Origin: Litsea cubeba
Taxonomy: Eukaryota; Streptophyta; Magnoliopsida; Laurales; Lauraceae
Direction: 5' to 3'
Assembly (NCBI GenBank): GCA_012931725.1
Contig: CM022955.1
Span: 10,008,885-10,072,884, forward strand
DNA: 64,000 nucleotides
Below, one piece after another: positions 21,629 through 33,403 of the stretch. The number at the start of each line of letters is the position of its first letter. Positions within the stretch are counted from its first letter, which is position 1. Position numbers and translations under genes: made by a program. The notes below the pieces were generated by a model. It made no database searches, had not been told where the DNA came from, and was given only the letters and a program-made list of their open reading frames with translations.

Positions 21629-22482
21629 TAGAGATGTCAAGTGGGCCGCGCCGGGCCGGCCCACTAGTCAACGGGTCGTGGCACGGCCCATGACGCGGGC
21701 CGTGCTGGGCCGAGCCTTGCTGGCCCGTTTGGCACGGCCCGCCTAGCAAATGGGCCGACCCCTGCGGCCCGCCAGGATTGGCCCGCCAGCCCGCAACGGT
21801 TGGCCCGTTAGGCCCGGCCCACCAGGCCCACCCCAACAGCAAAAAAAGACTATGTTTAAAATAAAAAAAACCCTTTGTGTCATTTTTCATTTTACTTAGT
21901 GCTTGATTCCACATGGGTGTGACTTTTCTAATGTGGATACCTTTGCAATGTGGCTCTTAAATAAAAGTTATTGGATCAATTAGAAGTACATTCCCCATTT
22001 CATTGATATCATATGATGGAATATAGTTTGTCGAAGAAAACAATTTGGTATTGTGGGCCCACTGAAGATAGGGACATGAAGTAGTCGACATCGGTTGCTT
22101 TAAAGGTGCTTGATATGTGTTATGGAAATTATAAAGTGATCAAAAGAAAATATTGGTATAGGTTTGGGAAGGATCAGTTTGCATTTAAGGTTGGAAGAAG
22201 TGGGCCATATATTTGAGGAACACATTTGTTGAAACTTTATCCTTTTAATCTTAATACATCTATCATCTTTTTGGAAAAAAAAAGAAAAAGAAAAAAAAAC
22301 TATATTGCAAATCTTAATTGACTTGAACCATGGATGAAATAGTTAAAAGATCTATATAAAAAAAAACCATGGATGAAATCTAAATATATATTGAGCTACA
22401 ATAAGGCTATGATGACAATGATGATCTAAAATAAAATCAGACACAATTCCAAAAATGTTATTAGTTGCTGAATTTCTATACA
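21629..22482. mobile_element. hAT-like fragment and unexplained sequence at the centre of the inverted repeat
   Basis: The junction begins TAGAGATGTCAAGTGGGCC, which resembles hAT termini, and runs into GC-rich GGGCCGG...GCCCG repeats to about 21830. No matching opposite end or 8-bp duplication is seen, so the element is truncated. From about 21840 to 22480 the sequence is AT-rich without a convincing ORF. The part next to 22483 may be the 3' untranslated region of the minus-strand pol. The expected 3' LTR of that element is missing. Confidence 0.4.
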
Positions 22483-23798
22483 CTATTGGATTGACCTGTT
22501 GGCTGTTGTTATAAAATAGAACTTCTTGAGGTGTGTCGCATTCCATGGTCGTGGTAACTGTTTACCATCCATGTCCTCAAGTTTGTACGCGGATTGTTCG
22601 GCAGCCGAGATCACCTTGAATGGCCCATGCCAGTTCGGTGCCAGCTTGCCTTAATTTGGATCTTTGTTTGCTGGGAGTGTCTTCTTCAAGACCAGTTCTT
22701 CGACTGAGAATCTCCTTTCTCTGACTCTTTGATTGTAGCCCTTAGTCAATTGTTGATGATAGGCAGCTAAGCAGATGGCTGCTGCTTCTCTGTGCTCTTC
22801 AGCTAGGTCTAGTTCTCGAGCCAGATTCACTTCGTTTTGGCCTTGGTCAAGGAGTTCCGATCTCAAAGACGGGAGGCCAACCTCGAGTGGAATTACAGCT
22901 TCCATTCTATAGGCTAAGGAGAAAGGCGTTGCCGAGGTGGAGCGCCTTGGAGTCGTCCTATATGCCCATAGGACACTTGGGAGTTCTTCCGCCCATCTTC
23001 CCTTAGCTCGGTCGAGTCTCTTCTTGAGTCCGTCGAGAACCACTTTGTTGGAGATTTCGGGTTGACCGTTGCACTGTGGGTAGGCTGGGGTGGAATAGTA
23101 GTTTCTAATGCCGAGCTCCTGGCAGAAGTTCTTAAAGAGATTGGACTCGAACTGGGTCCCGTTGTCCGAGACCAAAGCTCGTGGGATGCCAAACCTCATG
23201 ATGATGTTCTTCCACATGAAGTTCTTAGAGTTGTGTTCGGTATTGGAAGACAATGGTTCTGCTTCTACCCATTTGGTGAAGTAATCGGTGGCTACTATTG
23301 CCACCTCTTATACCCTGGAGCTCGGTGAAGTGGTCCCACAATGTCCAGCCCCCATTGGGCGAAGGGCCATGGGCTGGAGAGCGGGCTCAGATCATGCGCT
23401 GGCTGATGAAGGGAGTGTGAGAATTTCTGACACTTCTCGCATTTCCTGGCATATAGCTGAGCGTCTTTCTGCATGTATGGCCACCAGTAGCCCTGGCTGA
23501 TAGCCCGGTATGTTAGTGACCGTCCTCTGATGTGGCTACCGTAGATACCTTCGTGAATCTCATAGAGAAAGTCTTCAACACACTGAAGGTAGGGGCCAGT
23601 AAACGACTTCCTGTAGAGCTTGCCTTCTGGAGAAAGCCAAAATCGAACTGCTTTCAACCTGATCTTGTGAGCTTCATTTTTATCTTCAGGAAGTTGATCG
23701 TCTCTGAGGTATGAGATGATCAGTTTCATCCAGCTTGGACCGAGATCGATGCATAAAATTTGCCGAGGTGGGTGGAGTTTTATACCTGGCTTCTCCAA
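22483..23798 (-). pseudogene. Right-copy integrase and pol C-terminus
   Basis: The HHCC zinc region is YEIHEGIYGSHIRGRSL...CEKCQKF. The core has WGLDIVGPLHRAPGYKRWQ, then after a frame break TDYFTKWVEAEPL, LVSDNGTQFES and GQPEISNKVV. ALWAYRTT-like WAYRTTPRRSTSATPFSLAY follows. The C-terminus ends LPRPWN...HLKKFYF with a TAG at 22483-22485, a usual end for Gypsy pol. A TAA at 22651 and a break near 23300 make it inactive. It belongs to the minus-strand element whose LTR is at 30121-33403. Confidence 0.88.
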
Positions 23799-24367
23799 TT
23801 ATTCCACCTCAACGAATCTTTTTCTCCCGGCCTCGACGGCGGAGGCCAGGTTGGCGACAGCATCGGCATGGGAATTGGATTCTTTGCCGACTTGCTTGAC
23901 TTCAACTTTTTCGAATTGAGAAAGGATCTTTTTTGCAAGAATTAGGTAGGCTGCCATCCTTTTCGTCGTGAGCTTGGTAATCTGCGCTCAGTTGGCTTGT
24001 CACCAACTGTGATTCGCTGAAGACTACCAGCAGTTGTGCCCCCAGGATTTTAGCGCTGTTGAGCCCTGCAATCAGGTGCTTCATACTCTGCTTTGTTGTT
24101 GGATACTTTGAAATCAAGTGTTAGGGCTTGTTCGATGACCGGTCCTTCTGGAGATTGGAGGACTATGCCAGCGCCAGCCCTCTTAGAAGTTGAGGATCCA
24201 TCGACGAAGACCTTCCATGCTGAATCAAGGAACTCCTTCCAAGATCGCTCTTCTTGCATCTCGGTCTCGGTGACTTCGTCCTCATTCCCTTTGCCCCTCA
24301 GTTCGGTGTCGAGCAAGCTCGGTGCCGAACTAGGAGAGATGAACTCCACGATGAAGTCAGCTAAAAC
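23799..24367 (-). pseudogene. Right-copy archaeal-type RNase H (aRH)
   Basis: WKVFVDGSSTSKRAGAGIVL (near 24180-24240) and FKVSNNKAEYEA form the first half. The second half continues in another frame (AKILGAQLLVVFSESQLVTS, 23990-24070). The Asp of the usual D-S-Q-L motif reads ESQL here. This second RNase H places the element in the Tat clade, like the large element at 1-18140. Confidence 0.8.
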
Positions 24368-25300
24368 TTAGGCTTTGATCGCCGTTCTAGGTTGATACTG
24401 GATATCATATTGTCCCAATTCGATAGCCCATTTCGATACTCTTCCAGAGAAATCCGCCTTCTTGAAAAGGGACTCGAGTGGATGTTCTGTAACAACCATT
24501 ATTATGTAGCTCTGGAAGTAGTGGGAGAGTTTGTGAGAAGCACTAACGAGTGCTAATGCAAGTTTCTCCATTGGTAGGTACCTGGTTTCGGCATCAAGAA
24601 GGATTTTGCTCGTGTAGTAGATGGGCATCTGCTGCCTGTCTTCCTCTCTGATGAGCACCGAACTCACTACATGATCCGAGACTGCCAGGTATAAGTAGAG
24701 CACTTCTCCCTGTTTCGGAGTTGAAAGCAGGGGTGGTGAAGCGAGATATGTTTTGAGCTCTTGTAGTGCTTGGTCGCATTCCGAAGTCCATTGGAATTTT
24801 AAAATTTTCTTCAGAAGCTGAAAGAAAGGTCGGCATTAATCTGAAGCTCGGCTGATGAAGCGGTTGAGCGTGGCAGCCATGCCCGTGAGCCTTTGGACCT
24901 ATTTTGCCGTTGTTGGACTTTGTATTCCCTGGATCGCTGAGATCTTATCTGGATTTGCTTCAATCCCTCTTCTTGTGACCAGGCTTCCCAGGAATTTGCC
25001 GGAGCCGACACCAAAAGCACATTTGGAGGCATTCAGCTTGAGCTGGAAACTCTTGAGGATGTCAAACGCTTGACCTAGGTCTGCCAAGTGGTCCCGTGAC
25101 CTTTTAGACTTGACAACCATATCGTTAATGTAGACCTCCACTGTTTTGCCGAGCTGGGCCTGGAACATTTTGGTTACCAGCCTTTGGTAAGTCGCCCCCA
25201 CGTTTTTTAACCCAAAGGGCATCACTTTGTAGCAGTAGATGCCTCTAGGTGTTATGAACGTAGCCTTTTTTTCGTCAGGCCCATGCAACGGGATCTGATG
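24368..25300 (-). pseudogene. Right-copy RT C-terminal half and first RNase H
   Basis: RT continues after the solo LTR with HGPDEKKATFITPRGIYCYK and MPFGLKNVGATYQRLVTKMF. The catalytic box reads VEVYINDMVVKSK where Y-[IV]-D-D is expected, so the first catalytic Asp appears replaced by Asn. The RNase H part reads SVLIREEDRQQMPIYYTSK and WAIELGQYDIQYQPRTAIKA. Frame breaks lie near 24790-24900 and a stop at 24368. It is separated from the N-terminal half by the insertion at 25306-27195. Confidence 0.88.
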
Positions 25301-25305
25301 GTAAC

Positions 25306-27195
25306 TGTAAGTCCTGGATCCTTACCCTAGAGGGGAGGGGGGGGGGTTGAATAGGGTGAGCTACACTTTAATGACTAATAATGACCAATTTTAAATTCTT
25401 TAAAATAAACTAGTCACATGTGATGATTAACAAAATAAATGCGGAACCTTAAGTAAACAATCACCACATAACATGCACCATCACACAATCATTTATAGTG
25501 GTTCGGCCTCAATGCCTACATCCACTACCAGCTTGTGTTCTCACACCCCACCGAATTTCTATGCTTTTCAATAGATTAAACAATAACCTTTACATATGCT
25601 TTCCAAGGCTAAGCAATAACCTATACAACCAAAAGATTGGTTATCTCTCTAAGTAGTGTCTATAATGCACTTGATGGAGATTACAATTTTGGCTCAATAC
25701 ATTGGCTCATAAATAGGCGGATATAAAAGAGAAAATCTAATTCATACAAACACTATATGAATGCAAGGATGTATGCTCAAAGTGTATGCATGACGTCCTC
25801 AATCAATTTGAAAATAAAAGATCATAAATGTATGCCAAAGGCTTTTGAAAGTTTTAGCTCATAAAAACATTTATGATTGAAGAAAGAATGCTAATCACAT
25901 GTTAAAAACAACTTGTAAAAGATATACCTATCTATTCCAAACAAGTTGTGAAATTTAAAGAACAAAACATGTGACGCATATGGATTTCAATCAAGTTAAC
26001 AATGTAGCTCAACATATGTATGCTAAAAGCATTTTGAAAGCGTAAAACACAAAAATAGATTTGATTGAAATAAAAGGGTCAAATCTCATGTTTTTAAAAA
26101 ATACAACTTGAAAATGATATACCAATCAATGCTAAACAAGTTGTGATACTTTAAAATAAAATACATGTGATTTATGAAGTTGTTGAATCGAAAACATAAG
26201 ATAGATTTGAAAGTGATTTTCTTATGATGAAAAACAACAACCAAAGATTCAACCAAGTATAGGAATCATGTTACATATAATTTCAAAGATGTTTGCAAAA
26301 CATGATTTACTTAGATATACCAATTAAGTACTACTTGATTTGAATCATGGTGATGCATCCAAAATAATAAATCAATTCAAAACATATATATGTTAAGGAC
26401 ACAACAAATCATAGTTTAACATGTTAGAAAAGATTTACCAATAATTTAAACAAAGCATGAAAACATATGATTAGGAAAAGCAATCTTACTTAGATGATTT
26501 AACTTCATTAAACCAAGCTTTAGCTTTCCAAATGACCCTTAGTATCCCTTAGCTCATTCCCCTTTGTTTGGCCTCAAAACATCTCAAGAAGGGCCTAAAA
26601 GTTCCTCAAATTTGGCTAAGGAATGAGCTTCTTTTTATTCCAAAAAAAGGCCCAACGGCTAGTCCTCGGTCGACCCCATACAGGGCTCGGTCGACCTACC
26701 CTTCAACAGTCATAAATCCGACCATTTGACAAAAGCTCAATGGCCATCTGCTCGGTCGACCTACAGTGTGGTCGGTCGACCGAGTCCCCGACCACACTGG
26801 GGGTCGACCTGGGCTCAGGGACCAAATTTCCCAAAAATTGCATATTTAAAGATATTGCTTGTGGGGACTTTTGGGCCACTAATTCAAGCATGGAATCATG
26901 ATTTTAAATCAAACTAAGATGTTTAAAAACATGAAACATAAAAAGCCTAAAATGATTTGAAACTTTAAAACCAAAGGCTTGCTTGATTCATAAAAATTCT
27001 TTTTTTAAATAGAATGCATCCAAGTTAAAAACCAAAACATGCATGAACTATAAGATATACAAGATTTAAAACAATGCATGTGAAAATCAAGATTTCAAGT
27101 TTTTAAGTTTTCTAAATCAATGCTCATGTGAAAATTCAAATGATGATGAAAATGATAACGCATCCATCAAATTGCAATATACAAAATTCCTAACA
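25306..27195 (-). mobile_element. Solo LTR of a Sirevirus-type Copia element
   Basis: 1890 bp bounded by TGTAAGTCC (25306) and CCTAACA (27195), with GTAAC duplicated at 25301-25305 and 27196-27200. On the minus strand it starts TGTTAGGAATTTTG. It has AGTGGATGTAGGCATT, GAACCACTATAAAT and a CCCTATTCAACCCCC stretch near the end, which I recognise from Sirevirus (SIRE/Maximus) LTRs. GC-rich GGTCGACC/GGTCGACCGAG palindromes cluster at 26667-26815. No internal region is present, so it is a recombination product. It splits the RT of the host element. Confidence 0.85.
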
Positions 27196-27200
27196 GTAAC

Positions 27201-27993
27201 CTCGGTAGGCATCGAGGAAACTCATCTTGTCATGGGCGGCGGTGGCATCAATCATCTGGTCGATCTTCAGGAGCGGAAAGCAGTCTTTTGAACACGCCTT
27301 GTTGAGGTCGGTGAAGTCGACGCAGACTCTCCACTTCCCGGTCTTTTTTTTTACCACCACTGTGTTGGCCAACCAGTCCGGGTTATGGACTTCTCTTATT
27401 GCCTTGGCTTCCAGCAGTTTTTTGACCTCCTCGATCATGGCTTCGGTTTGTGGGACCCCTATCCTACGAGCTTTCTGGACTACAGGTCTGTACTTGGGGT
27501 CCACGTTCAGTTTGTGGCACATGATCTCGGGATCGACGCCATGCATCTCATACGGGGTCCAACCGAAAACCTCTTTGTTCTGTAACAAGAAGTTCATGAG
27601 CTTGAACCTCTCAGGCTCGATGAGCTGGCTTCCGAGTAGAAAGTACCTCTCAGGATCGTGGGGGTCGACCCTGATCTCGGTCAGATCTTCAATGCTTTTC
27701 TGTTCCGGGTTTCGGCCAACATTGTCCAGCTCTGCTTCTAGTTCTGCCATATGTACCTGCTTTGGCTCCTCCTCGCCAGGTACTACGGCCATGAGACATT
27801 GCTTGGCTATCTGCTGATCGCCTCTGACCGTGACCACCTCAACTCTGTCGTTCTCCTTCTCTAACGGGAACTTGAGCTTTTGGTGATGGGTGGATGGTAT
27901 TGCCTCCATATTGTGCAGCCAGGTTCTCCCCATTATGGCATTGTAGAGGGCAGTGCATCCACCACAAGGAAGTCGGCCATCATAGAGGTGCAT
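27201..27993 (-). pseudogene. Right-copy protease tail and RT N-terminal half
   Basis: An open frame of 267 codons interrupted only by the solo LTR at its 3' end. It reads IMGRTWLHNMEAIPSTHHQK (end of protease), a linker, FGWTPYEMHGVDPEIMCHKL, then RT: WLANTVVVKKKTGKWRVCVD and FTDLNKACSKDCFPL. Residues continue across the insertion to 25300. The first 1.4 kb of this pol, with gag, is what is mirrored in the left arm. Confidence 0.88.
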
Positions 27994-28560
27994 TCAATTT
28001 GGACTTTGAGGGAGATCTTCCCCTTGTGGTACACAGGCTTGGAGCTGAAGCTTACCAAGGGAGTGCGCGCCTCTTGCAGATCTTCTTCCCTGAGACCCAT
28101 CTTCTTGAAGCAATCGAAGTAGAGGACTCGGATGAGCTGTCGGGATCCACAAGAATCCTTTGCACCCTGCAGTTTTTCAACTTTAGGGTGACAATCAGTG
28201 GATCATTGTGGTGGAGCTGGACGCCTTTTAGGTCCTCATCTGAGAACCATATCTTAGGCCCTTCCTTCCAAGCCTTCTTGGCAGCTAGCTCCAGCTCGGC
28301 TGTCATCACCTGTTTATGGTGTGAGGCCCTCCTGGCCTCGGCACGAGCTTGATTACTCCCTTTTGGAGGGGGAGCTAGGTGGATGACATTTATTATTTTT
28401 CCTGACTCATCGCTATCTTGATCATCATCATTTCGGCGTTGAGCTCGGTTTACATGTCTGTCCCCTTCTTTGATGTAGTCCTTCAAATGCCCGTCCTTGA
28501 CGAGCTTCTCAAGATGGGACTTCAGGGACTTGCAATCTTCAGTTATGCGCCCATTTTATT
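27994..28560 (-). pseudogene. Right-copy protease
   Basis: The stretch includes KIWFSDEDLKGVQLHHNDPL and the active-site region RILVDPDSSSESS near 28130-28150. Asp replaces the Gly of the DPG triad seen in the left arm, and a frameshift follows. A retropepsin would cleave the gag-pol polyprotein; this copy is unlikely to work. Confidence 0.75.
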
Positions 28561-30076
28561 TGTGATAGGCATAGAATTTGCTCTAATCGCGGGTGGAAGG
28601 ATCACCCTTCATGGGCTGCTGCCACTGGAAGTATGGCTGTGTCTTAATCTTGCCGAGGAGCCTATAGATTGGCTCATTAAAGATTGTGCTGATAGCCTTA
28701 TATGCAGTAGCGGCTGGCTGCCCTTCTTTGGCTCGGTGAGCCTGGTTGAACTTTCTGCCACCTCCAGAGGTGGGGAACAAGACCTTTGCCGAGCTCGTGG
28801 AAACCCGGTTTCGGTCCGTCTCCTCCCTCTGAGATGACTTCTTCTCTTTCTTGAAAGTTCGGTCTTCGAGAGAGAAGCCGAAGTCCTCTAGACCTCGGAG
28901 CTCATCTTCCTCTTGTTCGACGTACTGGTTTACTAGGGCCATTAATGCTTTCATCGCGACCACGGGATACCGGACCAATTCTCTTCGAAGCTCATTGCCC
29001 GGCAGCAAAGCCTGTTTGAAAGACTTGATGGCCACCTCTTCAGAGGAGTCTTCTACCTGGCTGTAAACCGTCTAGAACCTCTTGGCAAACTGAGTGATAC
29101 TTTCGGTTCGCATCATTCTAAGAGCCATTACCTCCTCGTCTGTTTTGGGGATGATTCTATGTGCTTGGAACTTCTCCATGAAGGAATTTCGATGTTGCAG
29201 CAAGTTTGAAACTGACTCTTCTAGAAGTGCACAGAACCATCTCAGGGGAAGGTCCTCCAGATTGGAGGAGAAAACTCTACAGTTTAGGTGACCCTCATCT
29301 CCCCAAACCAATATCTTCTGAGTAAAGTGTCGGAGATGAGCTGCTGGGTCCGAGGTCCCGTCGTATAGGGTAAACCTTGGGACGCTGAATCTTTTAGGGG
29401 GAGCAAAGTCTCTGATCTCCTGAGAGAAAGGAGATGCACCGAGATCGTCAGAGCCGTAAGCATCTAACCGGTCTCGGCGGAGACCGATCACATCCATGTT
29501 CTTCTGGAATGTCTGCTTAATTTGCTGATCAAGCCATTCCCTCAAGTCATCACTGTCTTCCGATATCTGACCCGACCTTCTCTTTGAGTTGTCGTTGCTC
29601 GAACCCTCGTCGTGAGCTCGGTCGTGCCTCTTTTTATCCAGCATTCGCCTCAAATCCTGGTTGGCCGACAGAGCTTGTTTGCTTCTAGGGGGTTGAGTCG
29701 CAGTCCTCGTTTTCTTTTGGAGTTACTGCTGGAGCTAACGAATCAACTTGTCCTTCTCTTGGATAACAAGGTTTTGGGCCTTGATACACTCGAGGAGAGA
29801 GTCACCATCGTCGTCGCCATCAGCGGGATGCTTCCAATTATCCCGTGGGGGAGGCTGGGAAGGCCCTGGTTGAGGGTTATCTTGCTGGGAAGGTGTTATC
29901 TCCTCCCTTGAAGATGAACCCAGCTGAGCATGAACACCTCCCACGCCTGACCTCCTTTGGCGAGGGTCCAGGGGCACAATAGCTGGTGGGAATACCGGCA
30001 TAAATCCCAGCGGCAGTACCGGTGGCTGTGATAATTTTTTTGAAGATTCTCCGCCCTTCTTAGCTCTTGGAGGCAT
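28561..30076 (-). pseudogene. Right-copy gag
   Basis: The frame starts with ATG at 30076 (MPPRAKKGGESSKKL). Breaks include a stop at 29735, a TAG near 29072 where the left arm has a Trp codon, and stops near 28560-28583 in the zinc-knuckle region. The gag core is well preserved at 29072-29653: FSVPRFTLYDGTSDPAAHLR, CRVFSSNLEDLPLRWFCALL, FMEKFQAHRIIPKTDEE. It would form virus-like particles. The same gag family is in the TR-GAG element at 37189-38205. Confidence 0.88.
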
Positions 30077-30100
30077 GGTGTTTGGGAAAATTTTTGAACT

Positions 30101-30118
30101 TTCCCACAGACGGTGCCA
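30101..30118 (-). promoter_or_regulatory. Primer binding site, right copy
   Basis: Minus-strand TGGCACCGTCTGTGGGAA lies two bases inside the LTR end at 30121. It is identical to the left-arm site. Confidence 0.8.
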
Positions 30119-30270
30119 ATTATAAGTGCCTAAAAATCACAGACTTGGAATGATGGATTTGGATGAGATTTAACCTCTTTAAAGGTGGAGAGATGTCTGG
30201 GACCTGCAAGGAGAAGAGGAACAGAGCAATCAATGACCCTGGTTGTAGTCAGTGCAAGGCTCTCCGATGC

Positions 30271-31525
30271 ATGGTTTAAAATCTCGGTCTCGGTCGTGGT
30301 ATTGACCGGGCTGAAAAGCAGATATCGTCGCGGATATCGGTCCATCGCGGTCGTCGCGGTGTAAATTTTTTTTAATCCAAAAAAATTCGTAAAAATATCC
30401 AAAAAATCTAGAATATTAGAAAATGCTGGAAAATAATATTTTTTTCCATTAGTAACAACAATAAATCAAAATCTCGGTCACCTTAAGTTATGAGTCCTGT
30501 CTGTGTCGCTGTTCGCTTTCTTCTCCAGTATTTCATATAATGCAACCATTATTGATGCTCATGATCAATAAGCTGAAATATCATAAATTTGACATAATGC
30601 AACCATAATTTTGGGCAAAAACTCACGCTTTTTTGTTCCAAAAGTATAGATTTATTTTAAACTAACACTTTATCAATGCATTTGAACACTAATGTGGAAA
30701 AATGTAATTGATTTCTAGAAAAGCCCCAAATTTTAGAAATAAAAAAATTTAGATCTACACTTTAAAATACTAGATCTAGGGAAAAATAAGTGAGTAACAT
30801 CAAATCTAACTCAATATAAAGCCTTTTGGTTCATGAATTAGTATATTACACAATCTTTACAACTATATCATTCCAAACATAATTAAATAGGTTTAATATC
30901 ATATCTAGCAACTTATGATAATAATAGACATCCAAGCACAAAAAAGGAAAAACAACCTGCAAAAGAGTCCTAATTATCATAGTCAAGTAGGATTCTTTTG
31001 TCTTCATGATTGCCAATTCTTTAAAACATGCGCTTCACAAAAGGGATCCGGGGGTATCCCCCGGCGGGGATCGAGCTGACCGGTCAACTTGCGGGGGCCC
31101 AGGGGGCAGCGCCCCCGAACTAAATTTTTTTATGAAGTTCTCCCTTTGAAAACAAATATGTCCCTTCTTAAGAACCCATGTCCCTTTTTATATAGTTCCG
31201 TAACTCTCGTTACTTATATGGTGGCTACTGCTCTAAGAAGTATGGAGATGAGAGTAGAGGGGAAGAAGATGAAGATGGGAAAAAGCTAAAAAAATTAGGA
31301 TTTGGGGGTATTTTATATAATCTCGGCCGATATTTTGAAAATATCGGCCGATATCTCGTTACGACCGAGATGAAGTTCATCTCGGCCAAAATATCACGAT
31401 ATTTTGGCAATATGGATGCCGATATAACCGAGATCGATATCTCAGTGAGATATCGGCTCAGTACCGGCCGATACTGGTTCATATCGGCTGATATGAACCG
31501 GTATTGGCCGATTTTTAAAACCATG
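30271..31525. mobile_element. Non-autonomous MULE-like element
   Basis: About 1255 bp inside the LTR, flanked by the 9-bp duplication CTCCGATGC (30262-30270 and 31526-31534). Ends are inverted: ATGGTTTAAAATCTCGG on the left, and CATGGTTTTAAAAATCGG reading in from the right. Sub-terminal DNA is full of CGAGAT, ATATCGGCCGATAT and TATCGGC palindromes (31316-31510). No transposase ORF. A GC-rich patch is at 31042-31118. A 9-bp duplication favours Mutator-like transposition. Confidence 0.7.
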
Positions 31526-31773
31526 CTCCGATGCCTAAGTTAGTTCAGGAACTCAACAGTAGGATGAAAATGAATAGTAAAGGAGTTGTGTGTTATGGTG
31601 TTGTAAGTTATACACAGCGTACCTGTATTTGGAATTGGGTCCTCTATTTATAGAAGATGGAACCGACTGTGGATGGTGGGCCCTGTGATGTGACCTCATC
31701 AGCCCACTTTCCATTAAATGACAGTCCCATCATAGCCCATCCTGTCCCATCATACCCATCCTGTGCCGTCGGG

Positions 31774-33043
31774 TTGGGCTGAACAACCGGATTTCCGGTC
31801 CGGCCTAAAATGAAGGACCGGACCGGTCCAAAACAGTCCGGTTGGACCACTTAAAGTGGTCCAGACTGGTTTCAATTTTTTTTTCCAAGTTTTTTTTTCC
31901 AAACTTAAAGTGGAAAGAAGAAGAGGGTCGCCTGAATTTCATGGAAAACTAAGTGGGATTTTGTTGGGTTGGGTATTCAAGTCCAAATGTACATGGGCTC
32001 TTAAAACCCTCAATAATAGGTGCATTTTTAAGCTAGTTAGAAAAAAGGAGGGGGGCATCGCAGGGATTATCCTCAATGCATTCTTCAATCCATTCATGCT
32101 CTGATATGAAATTTGATTTGGGCAAATTGGCCATCTCATGTTGCAGGGACTACTCCCACCTGGATAGGCAACTTTCAAATAATCCTCTTGAAAGTTTTCT
32201 ATTGTAAGAGATCACACCATTCTATGACACCACTCCATTGGCAGCAACAGTAGAACTCGATTACTGGTGGTGTTGCATAACTTTTAACTGATCTGGCCAC
32301 TCCTGTATTTAGTTGATTCATTGTTTGAAGCCGCCAGATCAGTTAATAGTTGGTCCAATTCCATCCAACAAACCATTGGAAAGCCCACATCATAAATAGG
32401 CCAATGGTTGATCTGCAGTAACTGGTTATGCCAAACTGTTATTTATATGCACTTTTCCCCTCAAACCTTTTTAACCATCTGATAATGGATGATGATTAGA
32501 AAGTCCCCACCAAATAGGGGTGCAGGGTGCTCAAGAACACCCTTATTTGGTGTTCATGAGCACCCCTACCACCAAAATGGCAGCCAATGAAGAGGACGGA
32601 TCTCCGGCGTCACCATTTGCCCCAGTTCTTGGTTGGGCTTCTCCGCTTCTGTATTCACCAAAGTGGGAAATGAGGAAGGCTTTGGGCAGAAACTAGTTTT
32701 ACTAAGGTGCCTCAGGAGCCATGTGCCCATGTCATGCACCTGCTTAAGATCTGGATCGATATTGGGCCAGGCCTGCACGAAAGTGTCTGTAAGTTACATA
32801 GACATGAGGATGGGCTGGGGCGCTGGGCTCATGGGTTAAATGCCTGAATCCATCATCTTATATTAAAAAAAAAAAACTTATTATTTTAATAAATCCGGTC
32901 CGGTCCGGTCCGGACCGAACCCCAAAAGGCCTGGACCGGACCGAACCGGAATAACTGGTTTTTCAAATTTGTACCACTAAAAACCACAAATCCGGTCTGG
33001 TCCAGTCCGGTTTTGTGGTCCGGTCCGGTTCTGTGCAGCCCTA
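31774..33043. mobile_element. Non-autonomous hAT-like element
   Basis: About 1270 bp flanked by CCGTCGGG (31766-31773) and CCGTTGGG (33044-33051), an 8-bp duplication with one change. Termini are inverted: TTGGGCTGAACAACCGG, and TAGGGCTGCACAGAACCGG from the right. GGTCCGGTCCGG-type repeats lie at both ends. No transposase ORF found. An 8-bp duplication and TAGGGCTG-like ends fit hAT elements. Confidence 0.7.
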
Positions 33044-33403
33044 CCGTTGGGCCTTACTTTGGCGCCTTGGAAGTTGTGGACGCTGAAATATCAGGGACTA
33101 TGGGCGGCAAGATGGCTTATCAACCCTACTTGCATATGCCCTTGTCTTATCACACGTCCCATGACGTGGTTGAGCTTTCATAGAACTTTGGCTGCTAGTG
33201 TCTGTCTCGGTTAGCCATCTGGCACTATTGCCGAGATGCGTGACCGAGGTCAGGACATGGTCCCGAGGTCAGGAGTGACCTTGATCTCGGTTGGCGAGCT
33301 GGAACTACTGTCAAAGTGCACGTGGCCGACGTCGAGACATAATTAGCTGGTACAATTACCAAAACTAATGTAATCTCGGTATCTTTGGAAATATCCCCAC
33401 ACA

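Larger units (their letters stand above)
30121..33403 (-). repeat. Right-copy 5' LTR, interrupted by two insertions
   Basis: LTR sequence is present at 30121-30270, 31526-31773 and 33044-33403. Together these match the 740-bp left-arm LTR in reverse complement, including the TATA box (TATAAATAGAGG on the minus strand, 31642-31655). The gaps are a MULE-like element (30271-31525) and an hAT-like element (31774-33043). Confidence 0.88.

Noticed and set aside
31042..31118. GC-rich patch (GGGGGCCCAGGGGGCAGC) as a separate insertion
   Set aside because: No target duplication or terminal structure could be defined; treated as part of the MULE-like element.
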